The notes beneath the pieces are model-generated. The model had not been told where the DNA came from and ran no database searches. It was given only the letters and a program-made list of their open reading frames with translations. The position numbers and the translations under genes are program-made. A stretch of DNA of 40,827 bases from Thermococcus sp. (GTDB taxonomy: Archaea > Methanobacteriota_B > Thermococci > Thermococcales > Thermococcaceae). Each line of letters opens with the position of its first letter. The first letter of the stretch is position 1. Positions 33,201 through 40,642 of this stretch are shown piece by piece. The DNA is taken from contig NZ_JALVUC010000007.1 of NCBI RefSeq assembly GCF_027023865.1, positions 1 through 40,827 of the forward strand, in the 5' to 3' direction.

Positions 33201-34246
33201 TCCTGCTTGCTCCGGCAGTTTACACTTTTACCAACTTCAACGGGACACACGACATCAAGCTGTTCCTGCCAAAGGACAGTGAAACCTACCACTTCCTTGA
33301 AATAAGTCAGAGCAAGCTCGGGGCCGACGTGATGGGTGCCACCTACGTCCTGATTAAGTTTAACCATAACGTCACCAATAGCGACCTTTCAACAATCAAC
33401 GGAGTAGTGAGGAACATCGAGAAGATAGACGGCGTTAAGCACGTCTACACCGTGACCCAGCCTTATGGAAAGCCCGTAAACACTAACCTGAGCCAGCTCA
33501 AGGCCATAGGTGGTGGTAGATACCTCTCGAGCACGGGCAATATGATCCTCATCGAGGTAGTCAGCAGGTACCAGTCAACGACCCCCCAAGCCCACAGGAT
33601 AGTTAGGAGCATTAGGACCCTATTGAAGAACTACGAAGCCAGCGGAAAGATAGCAAAGGGCATGGTGGGCGGCGGTGCAGCTTTAGACCTCGACCTCAGC
33701 AACTTGATCAACAATATATTCTGGCACAGAATCCTGCCAGTAGCGCTAGTGCTGATGTTCCTACTGCTTATACCAGCGCTCAAGGGCATTCCCGCTGTTA
33801 TTTCGACGATGGCAACAGTCGGCACTGGGGTGCTCCTCAGCATAGCAATATCAACATGGCTCTTCCAGAAGCTCTTTGGACAGGAGATCATGTGGTTCCT
33901 GCCGCTGATGGTGTTCATCGTGCTCATGGGAGTGGGCATAGATTACAACAGCTTCTACCTCGTCAAAGCGAGGGACGAGTTTGAGCGCCGCTCCCCCAAA
34001 GACGCCCTCGTAGTTGCGGCAGGAACGATAGATCTCGTTGTCATCGGCCTAGCAACGGTGTTAGGAACCACGTACGGTGCATTGATGACCAGTTCGACGT
34101 GGGGGACGAGGGAAATAGGCTTTGCACTTGCCGCAGGAGTGCTGATAACGGCAACCCTCGCCGTTTATTTCCTCGGCCCGGCGATGATGGGTCTCTTCGG
34201 CGAGAAGGCCTGGTGGCCATTGCACAGGACCAAGAAGAAGGAATGA
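30206..34246 (+). CDS. RND/MMPL-family membrane transporter, very large
   Basis: A 1346-residue protein with about 12 membrane segments. TM1 is LIIALWVVTIILATPLAMKL at residues ~12-31. An unusually large external region (about 770 residues) follows, rich in N-x-S/T sequons in its first part and helical later. TM2-6 begin near FSFIGALIVLFIILGAALL, with GLGIDYSTYYLHRF. A second half repeats the plan with a smaller external domain and GVGIDYNSFYL. The Asp in both GxGIDY motifs is the proton-relay residue of MMPL/RND proteins. Substrates are likely lipids or hydrophobic compounds. It is divergent from PadR. ATG 30206 follows AGGTGA by five bases; GTG 30197 is less likely. Confidence 0.9.
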   Translation: MAWNDWIVKHSKLIIALWVVTIILATPLAMKLSNVTNYSMSQFLPKHVESVEVQDNMTKYFPSFAQNNNMTYIIITNINVSSPEAKEAYERFKVEASPYGSNFTSYYDAIDMLHNESYEIALNLTKTTANLTGVLYNSAINASDAYGITLTQIENLSNQVKILNETVPELARVYLSLENNLTVLYNQSLALKMALNQTDTAYVELHQNLTKASEQLRSLNSTIAGLNVGLYNLSDSYAKTYLGTIGTYDALVQSGAYEMGLNNATAQGIAIQLGVPVEFVYVVYNATYPAYSIYGATAITDGFLANVTKGIILSRINEPMQKNLAEAYSVAFYHGVTTFDKEMGGNYTLTHLGKDAAKPVSEIANKSLENLPFVIEEAGGSFEVPGFGEVPAQTLAYITNVSVGLGRNPSPPNVENATIGVAKVLMKGSPLLEMPNAGRILRTLLVYGPTRGLETNLLASALRKKLSGELPDQIAKTVVGFDPNATGVLTRKPETLKAATVSLLTKILKEKGVELPGSVIGEVYDSNGNVTAIAKELLIQKTSERVGSEKAAEIIVNEVLKNPWELVKGTGVKEAVKEIITSLAGNAPVDIGKVVDELYAGESTKEIAYGLFEKGVNEKLANVTAPEDVKKTLKGIMLAVAGNYPMSDSQIQALVKERTAGLVGKLVGKINLGVPLHVNTTQLVEVAFRFRDDPGKITREDVKPVEEQVYPSVYGLAKDYISMLKSPNNTTMLVSMVPKDTSVTNAKEQSRIPYENTLKAKEVLLKEMRKHFPKAEAYISGTPVQTYEMIHYGKEDDSRTTKFSFIGALIVLFIILGAALLATLLPFTGVATATLTALGILYMLAKGDVINVGSWAQTITVTTALGLGIDYSTYYLHRFKEYLAEGYDHNRAASEALKRTKDAILASASVDAVAFASFMLAWEFPIFKEMGMIAPIAVLVVFAASLTLIPAITALIGDKSAFWWPRHIGHVKESDVHKESRIARWSVKHAKAVLLIFLLLLAPAVYTFTNFNGTHDIKLFLPKDSETYHFLEISQSKLGADVMGATYVLIKFNHNVTNSDLSTINGVVRNIEKIDGVKHVYTVTQPYGKPVNTNLSQLKAIGGGRYLSSTGNMILIEVVSRYQSTTPQAHRIVRSIRTLLKNYEASGKIAKGMVGGGAALDLDLSNLINNIFWHRILPVALVLMFLLLIPALKGIPAVISTMATVGTGVLLSIAISTWLFQKLFGQEIMWFLPLMVFIVLMGVGIDYNSFYLVKARDEFERRSPKDALVVAAGTIDLVVIGLATVLGTTYGALMTSSTWGTREIGFALAAGVLITATLAVYFLGPAMMGLFGEKAWWPLHRTKKKE

Positions 34247-34288
34247 TGTCCCGACTTCCTTTCTCTCTTTGTATTAATACTCGACATC

Positions 34289-34296
34289 CTTTTAAA
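34289..34296 (+). promoter_or_regulatory. TATA box of a leaderless gene
   Basis: CTTTTAAA-type element centred about 25 bases before ATG 34319, with no ribosome binding site at the start codon. Confidence 0.55.
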
Positions 34297-34318
34297 CGCT
34301 GAGACCCTCGGTTAAACC

Positions 34319-35206
34319 ATGAACATCATCGAGATGCTCGCACTAATCGGGTTTGGATACCTCCTGAAACTCATGGTTAGGAAGGAAAGACCCTTCGACT
34401 GGCTCCGCTTCATCACCAATGATATCCTGCTGGCCTTCTTTGTCTTCGGAAACGTTGCGAGCAAAGATTTGGCCTATCTCCTCAGCATAAAGACCGTTTT
34501 CCTTTACGTCTTCCTGATAATCGCCATAAGCTTCTCCACCTCTTATCTCTACGGTAGATTTGTACTCAAAAACAACCCCTGGGCCGGTGCTCTTATGGTG
34601 CTCTCGGTTTATCCTAACACCGCGGCTTTAGGCTTTCCAATAGCGAGCCTCTTTCTGAAGGATATAACGCCGGCTATCCTATACTCAACTACCAATTCGA
34701 TGATAGTGATTCCAATTGTTACATTTATAGCAGCCCATTACTCGAGCGGGGGAGCGAACGTTGGGGACAGTCTCATGAAAGCCCTCAAGTTCCCTCCAAC
34801 ATTGGCGAATCTTCTAGCCCTTGGCCTCGTCATCGCTGGGATCAGTCTCCCCAACTGGTTCATTGGGCCTTTAACGACAATCGGCTGGCTCAGTATCCCG
34901 CTCCTTCTCATCTACTTCGGCTCGAGGATAACGTTGAGGGCCTTTGAGATGAGAAAGCTCCTCGAGGTGGGGGCTTTTCGAATAGTGGTTCCTTTCATTT
35001 TTGTTTTCCTTACTCTTCACTGGGCGAGTAGAAGCGTCCTCTACTCCGTTTTGGTGGAGGCGAGCATGCCACCGGCCATAGCGGCCAACGCGATTCTGGC
35101 GCAGTACAGGCTCAAGGCCAATGAAGCGATAAGCGTTACCTTCGTACTAACCCTCTTGGTCATTGGACTCTTCGTTGCCCTAAGGTTCATGACTGGCTTA
35201 GGTTAA
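34319..35206 (+). CDS. AEC (auxin efflux carrier) family transporter
   Basis: A 295-residue membrane protein with about 10 hydrophobic segments. IIEMLALIGFGYLLKL, DWLRFITNDILLAFFVFGN, LMVLSVYPNTAALGFPIASLF and the closing VEASMPPAIAANAILAQY are characteristic of the AEC family, whose bacterial and yeast members move organic acids or other small anions. The substrate is not predictable. The transcript appears leaderless. The gene lies between the RND gene and the aminopeptidase, with no clear functional link. Confidence 0.88.
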   Translation: MNIIEMLALIGFGYLLKLMVRKERPFDWLRFITNDILLAFFVFGNVASKDLAYLLSIKTVFLYVFLIIAISFSTSYLYGRFVLKNNPWAGALMVLSVYPNTAALGFPIASLFLKDITPAILYSTTNSMIVIPIVTFIAAHYSSGGANVGDSLMKALKFPPTLANLLALGLVIAGISLPNWFIGPLTTIGWLSIPLLLIYFGSRITLRAFEMRKLLEVGAFRIVVPFIFVFLTLHWASRSVLYSVLVEASMPPAIAANAILAQYRLKANEAISVTFVLTLLVIGLFVALRFMTGLG

Positions 35207-35245
35207 TCTTTTAACTCCATCCATCGTTTTAACCTTGGTGATAAC

Positions 35246-36265
35246 ATGGAGAGGGTCGTCGAAATTCTGCGCGAAATACTTGAGATACCTTCGCCAACGG
35301 GCTACACGAAGGAGGTTCTGGAGCACATTGAGAAGAAGCTCAACGAAGCGGGGATAAAGACCTACTATACAAACAAGGGTGCCCTGATAGCGGGAAACCA
35401 CCCGGAGCCGGAGCTTGTGGTGGCGGGTCACGTTGACACGCTTGGAGCTATGGTCAAGGGGGTTCTCCCGGACGGAAACCTGAGCTTCACGCGCGTCGGA
35501 GGGCTTCTCCTCCCAACGTTTGAGGGCGAGTATTGCACAATAATAACCCGCTCCGGGAAGCGCTATAGAGGAACGCTCCTCCTTAAGAACCCGAGCGTCC
35601 ACGTGAACAAAGATGCGGGGAAGAAGGAGCGCACTGAGGAGAACATGTACATCCGCCTTGACGCCGAGGTTGAAAAGAAGGAGGACACCGAGAAGATCGG
35701 GATAAGGCCAGGTGACTTCATAGCCTTTGACCCGAAGTTTGAGTACGCCAACGGCTTCGTTAAGGCCCACTTCCTCGACGACAAGGCGAGCGTAGCGGTT
35801 ATGATCGACCTGATGCTTGAGCTTGGAGCGGAGAGACTGGAGAGGCTCCCGGTGGCTTTCTTCTTCTCGCCCTACGAAGAGGTGGGGCACGGAGGTTCTG
35901 CCGGCTATCCCCCGAGCACGAAGGAGCTCCTCGTGGTTGACATGGGCGTTGTCGGCGACGGAGTTTACGGTAAGGAGACTGCTGTTTCAATAGGCGCAAA
36001 GGACTCCAGCGGCCCCTACGACTACGAGATGACGAGCAGGCTCATCGAGCTGGCCGAGAAGAGGGACATCCCGCACGTCGTCGACGTCTTCCCCTACTAC
36101 GGCTCCGATGGTTCCGCCGCCCTCAGGGCCGGCTGGGACTTCCGCGTTGCCCTCATCGGCCAGGGAGTCCACGCGAGCCACGGCATGGAGAGGACTCACG
36201 TTAAAGGCCTCTTAGCGACCAAAGAGCTGATAAAAGCCTACATCGAGGAAAAGTTTGGGCTTTGA
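35246..36265 (+). CDS. M42-family metallo-aminopeptidase
   Basis: A 339-residue cytosolic enzyme of the M42 (tetrahedral, dodecameric) aminopeptidase family. Metal and catalytic residues appear in AGHVDTLGAMVKG, FLDDKASVAVMIDLM, FSPYEEVGHGGS (catalytic Glu pair), VDMGVVGDG and GVHASHGMERTH. It breaks down peptides produced by the proteasome. The deblocking versus glutamyl specificity cannot be decided from sequence. ATG 35246 is preceded by GGTGAT; a TTTTAAC TATA-like element is ~30 bases upstream. Confidence 0.92.
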   Translation: MERVVEILREILEIPSPTGYTKEVLEHIEKKLNEAGIKTYYTNKGALIAGNHPEPELVVAGHVDTLGAMVKGVLPDGNLSFTRVGGLLLPTFEGEYCTIITRSGKRYRGTLLLKNPSVHVNKDAGKKERTEENMYIRLDAEVEKKEDTEKIGIRPGDFIAFDPKFEYANGFVKAHFLDDKASVAVMIDLMLELGAERLERLPVAFFFSPYEEVGHGGSAGYPPSTKELLVVDMGVVGDGVYGKETAVSIGAKDSSGPYDYEMTSRLIELAEKRDIPHVVDVFPYYGSDGSAALRAGWDFRVALIGQGVHASHGMERTHVKGLLATKELIKAYIEEKFGL

Positions 36266-36371
36266 GTCTCTGTTTATCTTTCCTATCGAGGCCTTTAATA
36301 CATTCCCGTGCGGATTATTTCCACAAAAATAAAAGGCTAGAAAATTTGAAGCCCTCACTGCGGGGGACCCC

Positions 36372-36407
36372 CAAAGCCCACGGAGGCCTCAGGGGATTTG
36401 GGCTTTG
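36372..36407 (+). promoter_or_regulatory. Hairpin covering the ribosome site and TTG start
   Basis: CAAAGCCCA (36372-36380) and TGGGCTTTG (36399-36407) form a 9-bp perfect stem with an 18-base loop. The loop holds the purine-rich GGAGG and AGGGGA; the 3' arm contains part of the TTG start codon at 36398. Confidence 0.45.
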
Positions 36408-36931
36408 ATCATTTCGTTTTGGATGCTGTTAAACTGATTGAAAAGTACACTAAATACGTCATAGTCAGTGGGTACGTCACCATACTCCTTGGGCGCTCAA
36501 GGGGCACCGAGGACGTTGACTTTGTGATTGAACCCCTTCATAGGAAGGAGTTTGAACAGCTGTGCAGTGAAGCACTGAGAAGCGGATTTGAATTCCTGAA
36601 CCCGGAAGACTGCGGTGGACTCTATGAGATGCTCCAAGAAAAAATGGGCATTAGAATGGCTAGGAAGGGTGAGATAATCCCCAACGCAAAAATAAAGTTT
36701 CCCAAGGATACCTTCCATGAAGAGGCTTTAAAGAAACACATCCTCACTGTGCTCAACAATGATGAAATCTACGTCTCACCACTCGAGCTCCAGATAGCGT
36801 ACAAGCTCTACCTGGGGAGTGATAAAGACGTGGAGGATGCATTTTTCCTCTACGAGCTTTTCAAGGAAAATCTCGATCGGAGGCTCCTCAATGGGTACGC
36901 AAAAAGGCTCAAAGTTGAGGTTCCATTCTAA
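36398..36931 (+). CDS. Nucleotidyltransferase-fold protein (possible antitoxin/toxin-type NTase)
   Basis: A 177-residue protein with the DNA polymerase beta-like nucleotidyltransferase core: VIVSGYVTILLGRSRGTEDVDFVIE, where the DVD pair would bind metal. The rest is helical (EEALKKHILTVLNNDEI, SPLELQIAYKLYLGSDKDVEDAFFLYELF). Such stand-alone NTases often come with a small partner gene, and a broken small gene follows at 36939. TTG 36398 is the only start codon before the conserved core in this frame, and it is inside a hairpin; an upstream ACG GAG GCC may be a mutated start. The base composition is a little more AT-rich than average. Confidence 0.6.
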   Translation: MGFDHFVLDAVKLIEKYTKYVIVSGYVTILLGRSRGTEDVDFVIEPLHRKEFEQLCSEALRSGFEFLNPEDCGGLYEMLQEKMGIRMARKGEIIPNAKIKFPKDTFHEEALKKHILTVLNNDEIYVSPLELQIAYKLYLGSDKDVEDAFFLYELFKENLDRRLLNGYAKRLKVEVPF

Positions 36932-36938
36932 CCGGAAC

Positions 36939-37126
36939 ATGGAGGAGAGGCTGGCTGGCCTTCATAAGGCTCTACGTCAAGAGGCTGAAGGAGAAACCCG
37001 GACGAGGTACTCAAACAGCAGGTCAGGCTCGTTGACTCTTTTCTGAAAGCCGCGAGGAACTTCCCACTCACAAAGGGGGAGTACCTCAGGCTCAAGGGGG
37101 AGCTGAAAGTAAAGAAAAAAGCTTAG
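36939..37126 (+). pseudogene. Frameshifted small gene after the nucleotidyltransferase
   Basis: Three frames hold pieces of one plausible protein: ATG 36939 MEER, then WLAFIRLYVKRLKEKP in the next frame, then DEVLKQQVRLVDSFLKAARN, LTKGEYLRLKGELKVKKKA and a TAG at 37124-37126 in the third. One extra base near 36952 and one extra C in the CCC run near 36998 would explain the breaks. The product would be about 60 residues, helical and basic. It is not recognised as HEPN. It most probably was the partner of the preceding gene. Confidence 0.6.
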
Positions 37127-37129
37127 GCC

Positions 37130-38137
37130 TCACTCTATCTTGGCTCCACACACCGGGCAGAACTTCGCTCCTTCCGGGACTATGTGACCGTTGGGGCAGC
37201 GCTTTATCTCGTGACCGCAGTAGGGGCAGAAGCGGGCGCCCTTCGGAATCGGCTTCCCACAGTAGGGGCATATTTCCTGCCCCTGCGCCGCAGGCCCTGC
37301 CGGGGCGGCGGGCTGGGCTGATTGCGCCGGGGCCGCTGGAGGAACTCCGCCGCCGGCATATTGCTGTGCAGGCTGGGCCGGTTGAGCGGGCTGCATGAGC
37401 TGGGGTATCAGGACCATGCCTGTCCCGACGGCCGCGCTCCCGCTCTTCCCGAGCTCTGCCGCGACCTGCTTTGCAGTGTCCATCTGCATTACGCTCTGGG
37501 CGTTGCCCGTCTGCATTATCCAGAAGAGCCTCTGGCGCCACTCGTCGGTCGTATTTACTCCCTCGATTTTGACATCGATGAGTTCAAGGCCGAGCCTGCG
37601 GAAGTCCTCGATGAGCTTGACCTTGACCTGCGTGCTCACCATGTCGAGGTTCTGGAAGAGGTCAACGATTGAATAGCTTGAGAGGTGCTTCATCATGCCC
37701 TCGTTGAAGTACGCCCTGATGAACTTGGTGACGTCGGCGGTGTCGTAGAGACCCTGGCCGCCAACCACTTCCGTTATGAAGAGAACAGGGTCTGCCACTT
37801 TGAACCAGTAGACGCCGTAGTACTTGACCGGGGCAAGCTCCTTTGTCTGCGTCCCCCCACCGTATCTCCCCTGGAACTGCTTCATGCTGACAAAGATGAC
37901 CGTCGCCTTGAAGGGGCTGTTGCTCCCACCGACGAGCTTGTAGAGGAGCGGGAGGTTCTGGGTCGTCAGGGTATGTCTTCCCGGCCCAAGGACGTCGTAG
38001 ATTTTCCCGTCGCGCATGAAGACTGCCACTTCGTACTCGTGGACTATAAGCTGTGCGCCCCATTTTATGACCTCGTTTGGGTACCTCCAGATTATCTCGT
38101 CTTCTCCGGGGTTCACCCATTCGACTACCTGCACCAT
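37130..38137 (-). CDS. SPFH/YdjI-like protein with C-terminal zinc ribbons
   Basis: A 335-residue protein. The N-terminal ~240 residues are SPFH-like: MVQVVEWVNPGEDEIIWRYP, VFMRDGKIYDVLGPGRHTL and LDVKIEG-like LELIDVKIEGVNTTDEW are close to YdjI ('virion core protein-like') of Bacillus. No membrane segment. After a Pro/Ala/Gln-rich linker (residues ~245-285) come two zinc ribbons, CPYCGKPIPKGARFCPYCG and CPNGHIVPEGAKFCPVCG. ATG 38137 is preferred over GTG 38146 on ribosome-site spacing. It is the last gene in the four-gene operon and overlaps the end of the helical protein gene. In bacteria YdjI-like proteins work at membranes with PspA. Confidence 0.75.
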   Translation of the reverse strand: MVQVVEWVNPGEDEIIWRYPNEVIKWGAQLIVHEYEVAVFMRDGKIYDVLGPGRHTLTTQNLPLLYKLVGGSNSPFKATVIFVSMKQFQGRYGGGTQTKELAPVKYYGVYWFKVADPVLFITEVVGGQGLYDTADVTKFIRAYFNEGMMKHLSSYSIVDLFQNLDMVSTQVKVKLIEDFRRLGLELIDVKIEGVNTTDEWRQRLFWIMQTGNAQSVMQMDTAKQVAAELGKSGSAAVGTGMVLIPQLMQPAQPAQPAQQYAGGGVPPAAPAQSAQPAAPAGPAAQGQEICPYCGKPIPKGARFCPYCGHEIKRCPNGHIVPEGAKFCPVCGAKIE

Positions 38138-38138
38138 C

Positions 38139-38633
38139 TCACTCACCCGCCGCGAAACTCATCCTCTTGTCCAGGACCTCCTCGAAGGAGTTCAGCTTGT
38201 CGTCGAGGTCGAGGACGGCCATGCCAAGGGCCTGCGGGTTGGCAATCCCCCCGTTGATGGCCCCGACACCGTCCCGTATTCCCTCGGCCAGCTCTATCAT
38301 CTTCGCGTCGTACTCGATGAGCTTCTTTATCTCGTCTTCCCTGAACTTTATCCTGTCGAAGTAGCCCGCGTAGCCGGCCTCAGCGTGCCTGACCCTGCTC
38401 TCAAGGGGCATAAGCTTCTTTCTCATGGTGTCTATCGCCACCAGCTGGGGGCAGCTGACCATCGCACACCTCTGCAGAGAGCGCTCCATCTCACGCCGGG
38501 CCTGTGCGAGTACCTCGGCAACCTTGCCGCGGACGAGCCTGTCGTCCTCCCTCAAAAGCTCCTTCTTCTTGTAGCCGTGAAAGCCCGGAATAACGAGCTC
38601 AAGCTTTTCAACTATCGAGGTTTCCTTTCCCAT
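38139..38633 (-). CDS. Helical protein of the SPFH operon, unknown
   Basis: A 164-residue, almost all-helical protein. It begins SIVEKLELVIPGFHGYKKKE, followed by long amphipathic helices (LVRGKVAEVLAQARREMER, RIKFREDEIKKLIEYDAKMIEL, LDLDDKLNSFEEVLDKR). IPG.+GYK followed by a charged helix is, as I recall it, common in proteins next to SPFH genes in bacteria. It could stand in for PspA (ESCRT-III fold), but I see no direct similarity. The start ATG 38633 is preceded by GAGGTGGT; its stop overlaps the start region of the SPFH gene. One oddity is a CAMVSCPQ pair of Cys near residue 57. Confidence 0.6.
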   Translation of the reverse strand: MGKETSIVEKLELVIPGFHGYKKKELLREDDRLVRGKVAEVLAQARREMERSLQRCAMVSCPQLVAIDTMRKKLMPLESRVRHAEAGYAGYFDRIKFREDEIKKLIEYDAKMIELAEGIRDGVGAINGGIANPQALGMAVLDLDDKLNSFEEVLDKRMSFAAGE

Positions 38634-38649
38634 GATACCACCTCCCCCA

Positions 38650-39546
38650 TCACAGGACCCTGAAGTAGACGTTGCCCCTGTCCGTCTTCATTACCTGACT
38701 CACCGTCCTCCTGCCCACGGAGCCCCTCACGAATATCCCGGCCCCTCCAGCCGCGCCTGCGACGAGACCGCCGATGACTCCCCATGCGGTGCTCAGGGCG
38801 GCGGAGGCGATGAGCCCCAGCAGAACCCCGACTCCGATGACACCGCCGCCAAGGAGCGTGGCCTTCTTCCTTGCCCCAGACATCAGCGGGTACTCGCCCC
38901 GTATCACCCTCCCGTCGGTGCCGTCAACGAAGTTCACGAAGGTCTCCCCTCCGTACTCATAGTGGACTTCCCAGAGGGGGTAGTGGACGAGACCCTGGAA
39001 CTTGACGGTGAGGTCAAGCTCCCCCGCGCTGCTGCCCTCCTCGCTGGCCTCTTTCCTGAGGGCGCTTTCAAGCCGTGAGTGCGCTATCCCCTCCGCCTCT
39101 TCCCTCTTCATCTCCGGCTCGTGATACTTCCCCTTTTTGACGGTGGCCTCGTCGAAGAAGTGCTTCCCCCTAACCGGGAACGGGTAGTTCATCAGCAGGG
39201 TTTTGAACGGCGATCCTACCGGAATTCCGAGGAATTCCACTTCCTCAACGCTCTCCTTAACCCTGCTCTTCCCGTGAAGGTAGAAGAAGTAAACCGGAAC
39301 CCAGTAGAGCTCCTTCTTCAGAACCTTCGCGCCGGTTATGTCCGCGGGGGCGCCGTACTGCCTCGAGAGGAACTTGAGCAGCAGCCCGGCGGGATCCTTC
39401 TTTATGGGTGGGAAGAAGAAGTGCTCCTCCTGAACTTCCGAGCCCGTGTGGATGTGGAAAGTGGTTCCGCAGTAAGGGCAGGTCGCCACGCTCACCGTGT
39501 CGGGAACCTTAAACGTTGCCGAGCATGTGGGACACGTTACCTCCAT
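38650..39546 (-). CDS. Zinc-ribbon membrane protein (YdjG-like), paralogue 2
   Basis: A 298-residue protein: a zinc ribbon at the N-terminus (CPTCSATFKVPDTVSVATCPYCG), a soluble domain with a strand-rich YWVPVYFFYLHG block and HYPLWEVHYEYGGETFVNFVDG, then two Gly-rich membrane segments near the C-terminus (LGGGVIGVGVLLGLIASAAL, AWGVIGGLVAGAAGGAGIFV). It is a paralogue of the first gene of the operon with the same order of parts. ATG 39546 follows GGGGTGAGGG. The zinc ribbon probably faces the cytosol. Confidence 0.65.
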   Translation of the reverse strand: MEVTCPTCSATFKVPDTVSVATCPYCGTTFHIHTGSEVQEEHFFFPPIKKDPAGLLLKFLSRQYGAPADITGAKVLKKELYWVPVYFFYLHGKSRVKESVEEVEFLGIPVGSPFKTLLMNYPFPVRGKHFFDEATVKKGKYHEPEMKREEAEGIAHSRLESALRKEASEEGSSAGELDLTVKFQGLVHYPLWEVHYEYGGETFVNFVDGTDGRVIRGEYPLMSGARKKATLLGGGVIGVGVLLGLIASAALSTAWGVIGGLVAGAAGGAGIFVRGSVGRRTVSQVMKTDRGNVYFRVL

Positions 39547-39551
39547 CTCCC

Positions 39552-40541
39552 TCACCCCAGAACGCCCTTCCGCTCACGCTCAACGCGCTGGCCTTCGAGG
39601 GCCTTGCTTCCAGTGAACCAGCTGAGGGCCGCACCACCGCCCATGGCCAGAACCGCGAAGATGGAGGAGCTGGCAAAGGTCGCCGCTCCAAAGGCTGCGA
39701 CCAGTATGCCGATCCCGGCACCCGTGAGGTACTGGGCCCTCCTGAAAATGTTCATCGGCTCCGTTGCCGCAACGCCCTTTCCGTCCCAGCCCGCGAAGAC
39801 GACGTGGAATATCGAATCGCCGTAGCGGTAGTAGACCGTCCACATCGGCAGGAGGAGCAGCTTAACGTCCTGCGGCTCGTCGGCGTGGACATCGAAGCGC
39901 TCTATCCTGTCCGACTTTGCTAGGAAGCGGTTCCTTATTATGTCGATTGCATCCTCGCGCATCGTGAGGACGGCGTGCTTTTCATCCATCTCCGTGTTCA
40001 GGATTTCGAGCTTTATCCTGCCCCACTCACCCTCCTCCAGATCGAGGAGTCTCTTCCCCCCCGGCAGGGTCTTGGAGAAGTGGGTTACCAGGTCATCAAC
40101 CCCGAAGCTCTTCACCTGCCTCCTCGCCGAACCGAGGAGCCGCATATCCTCGTCCACCTTCTCCGTGTAGTGCCTTTCAACGGTGTGACAGTGGGTGTTC
40201 CCCTTTGAATCAGTATGACACTCCTCCTCCCGCTTCATGTAGCGAACCGTACCGTAAACGTGGACCTTTCCGTTCCAGTATGGAGCGTAGTGCCCCTCGA
40301 TGTCGACGACCTGGAGGTCTTCCTTTATCCTCTTTAGATCGAAGTCGTGCTCGACCCTGTCCCAAAAGGCTTTGGCTATGGCGTTTTTATCTAGGGATGG
40401 GACGATGAGAATGCCCTCTGTCTTCAGGTTCCCGCTGATGTGGTTCGGAAAACCGCAGTAGGGACATACCGCGACTATCGTTTCCGGCGAAACCTCAAGC
40501 GGTGCACCACACCGCTCACACTTAAAGCCACCTTCCTCCAT
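39552..40541 (-). CDS. Zinc-ribbon membrane protein (YdjG-like), paralogue 1
   Basis: A 329-residue protein and first gene of the operon. N-terminal zinc ribbon CERCGAPLEVSPETIVAVCPYCG; a soluble domain with YAPYWNGKVHVYGTVRYMKR and PMWTVYYRYGDSIFHVVFAG (the same block as in its paralogue); a His/Cys-rich loop ECHTDSKGNTHCHTVERHY near residues 110-128; and two C-terminal membrane segments (TGAGIGILVAAFGAATFA, IFAVLAMGGGAALSWFTG). ATG 40541 has GTGGT upstream. A TATA-like CTTAAATAGA at about 40572-40582 would start transcription near 40553. Confidence 0.65.
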   Translation of the reverse strand: MEEGGFKCERCGAPLEVSPETIVAVCPYCGFPNHISGNLKTEGILIVPSLDKNAIAKAFWDRVEHDFDLKRIKEDLQVVDIEGHYAPYWNGKVHVYGTVRYMKREEECHTDSKGNTHCHTVERHYTEKVDEDMRLLGSARRQVKSFGVDDLVTHFSKTLPGGKRLLDLEEGEWGRIKLEILNTEMDEKHAVLTMREDAIDIIRNRFLAKSDRIERFDVHADEPQDVKLLLLPMWTVYYRYGDSIFHVVFAGWDGKGVAATEPMNIFRRAQYLTGAGIGILVAAFGAATFASSSIFAVLAMGGGAALSWFTGSKALEGQRVERERKGVLG

Positions 40542-40571
40542 GGAGACCACTCTATGATATAAACGGTGTTT

Positions 40572-40582
40572 ATCTATTTAAG
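40572..40582 (-). promoter_or_regulatory. TATA-like element of the SPFH operon
   Basis: ACCTTAAATAG on the minus strand, about 30-40 bases before the first start of the four-gene operon. A second AT-rich GTTTATATC (~40556-40564) is too close to the start codon. Confidence 0.45.
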
Positions 40583-40642
40583 GTGTATTGTTAGAGGGGA
40601 ATTTGCGGGAAGAGAACTGCATCTAATCACTTCACCGCCATT

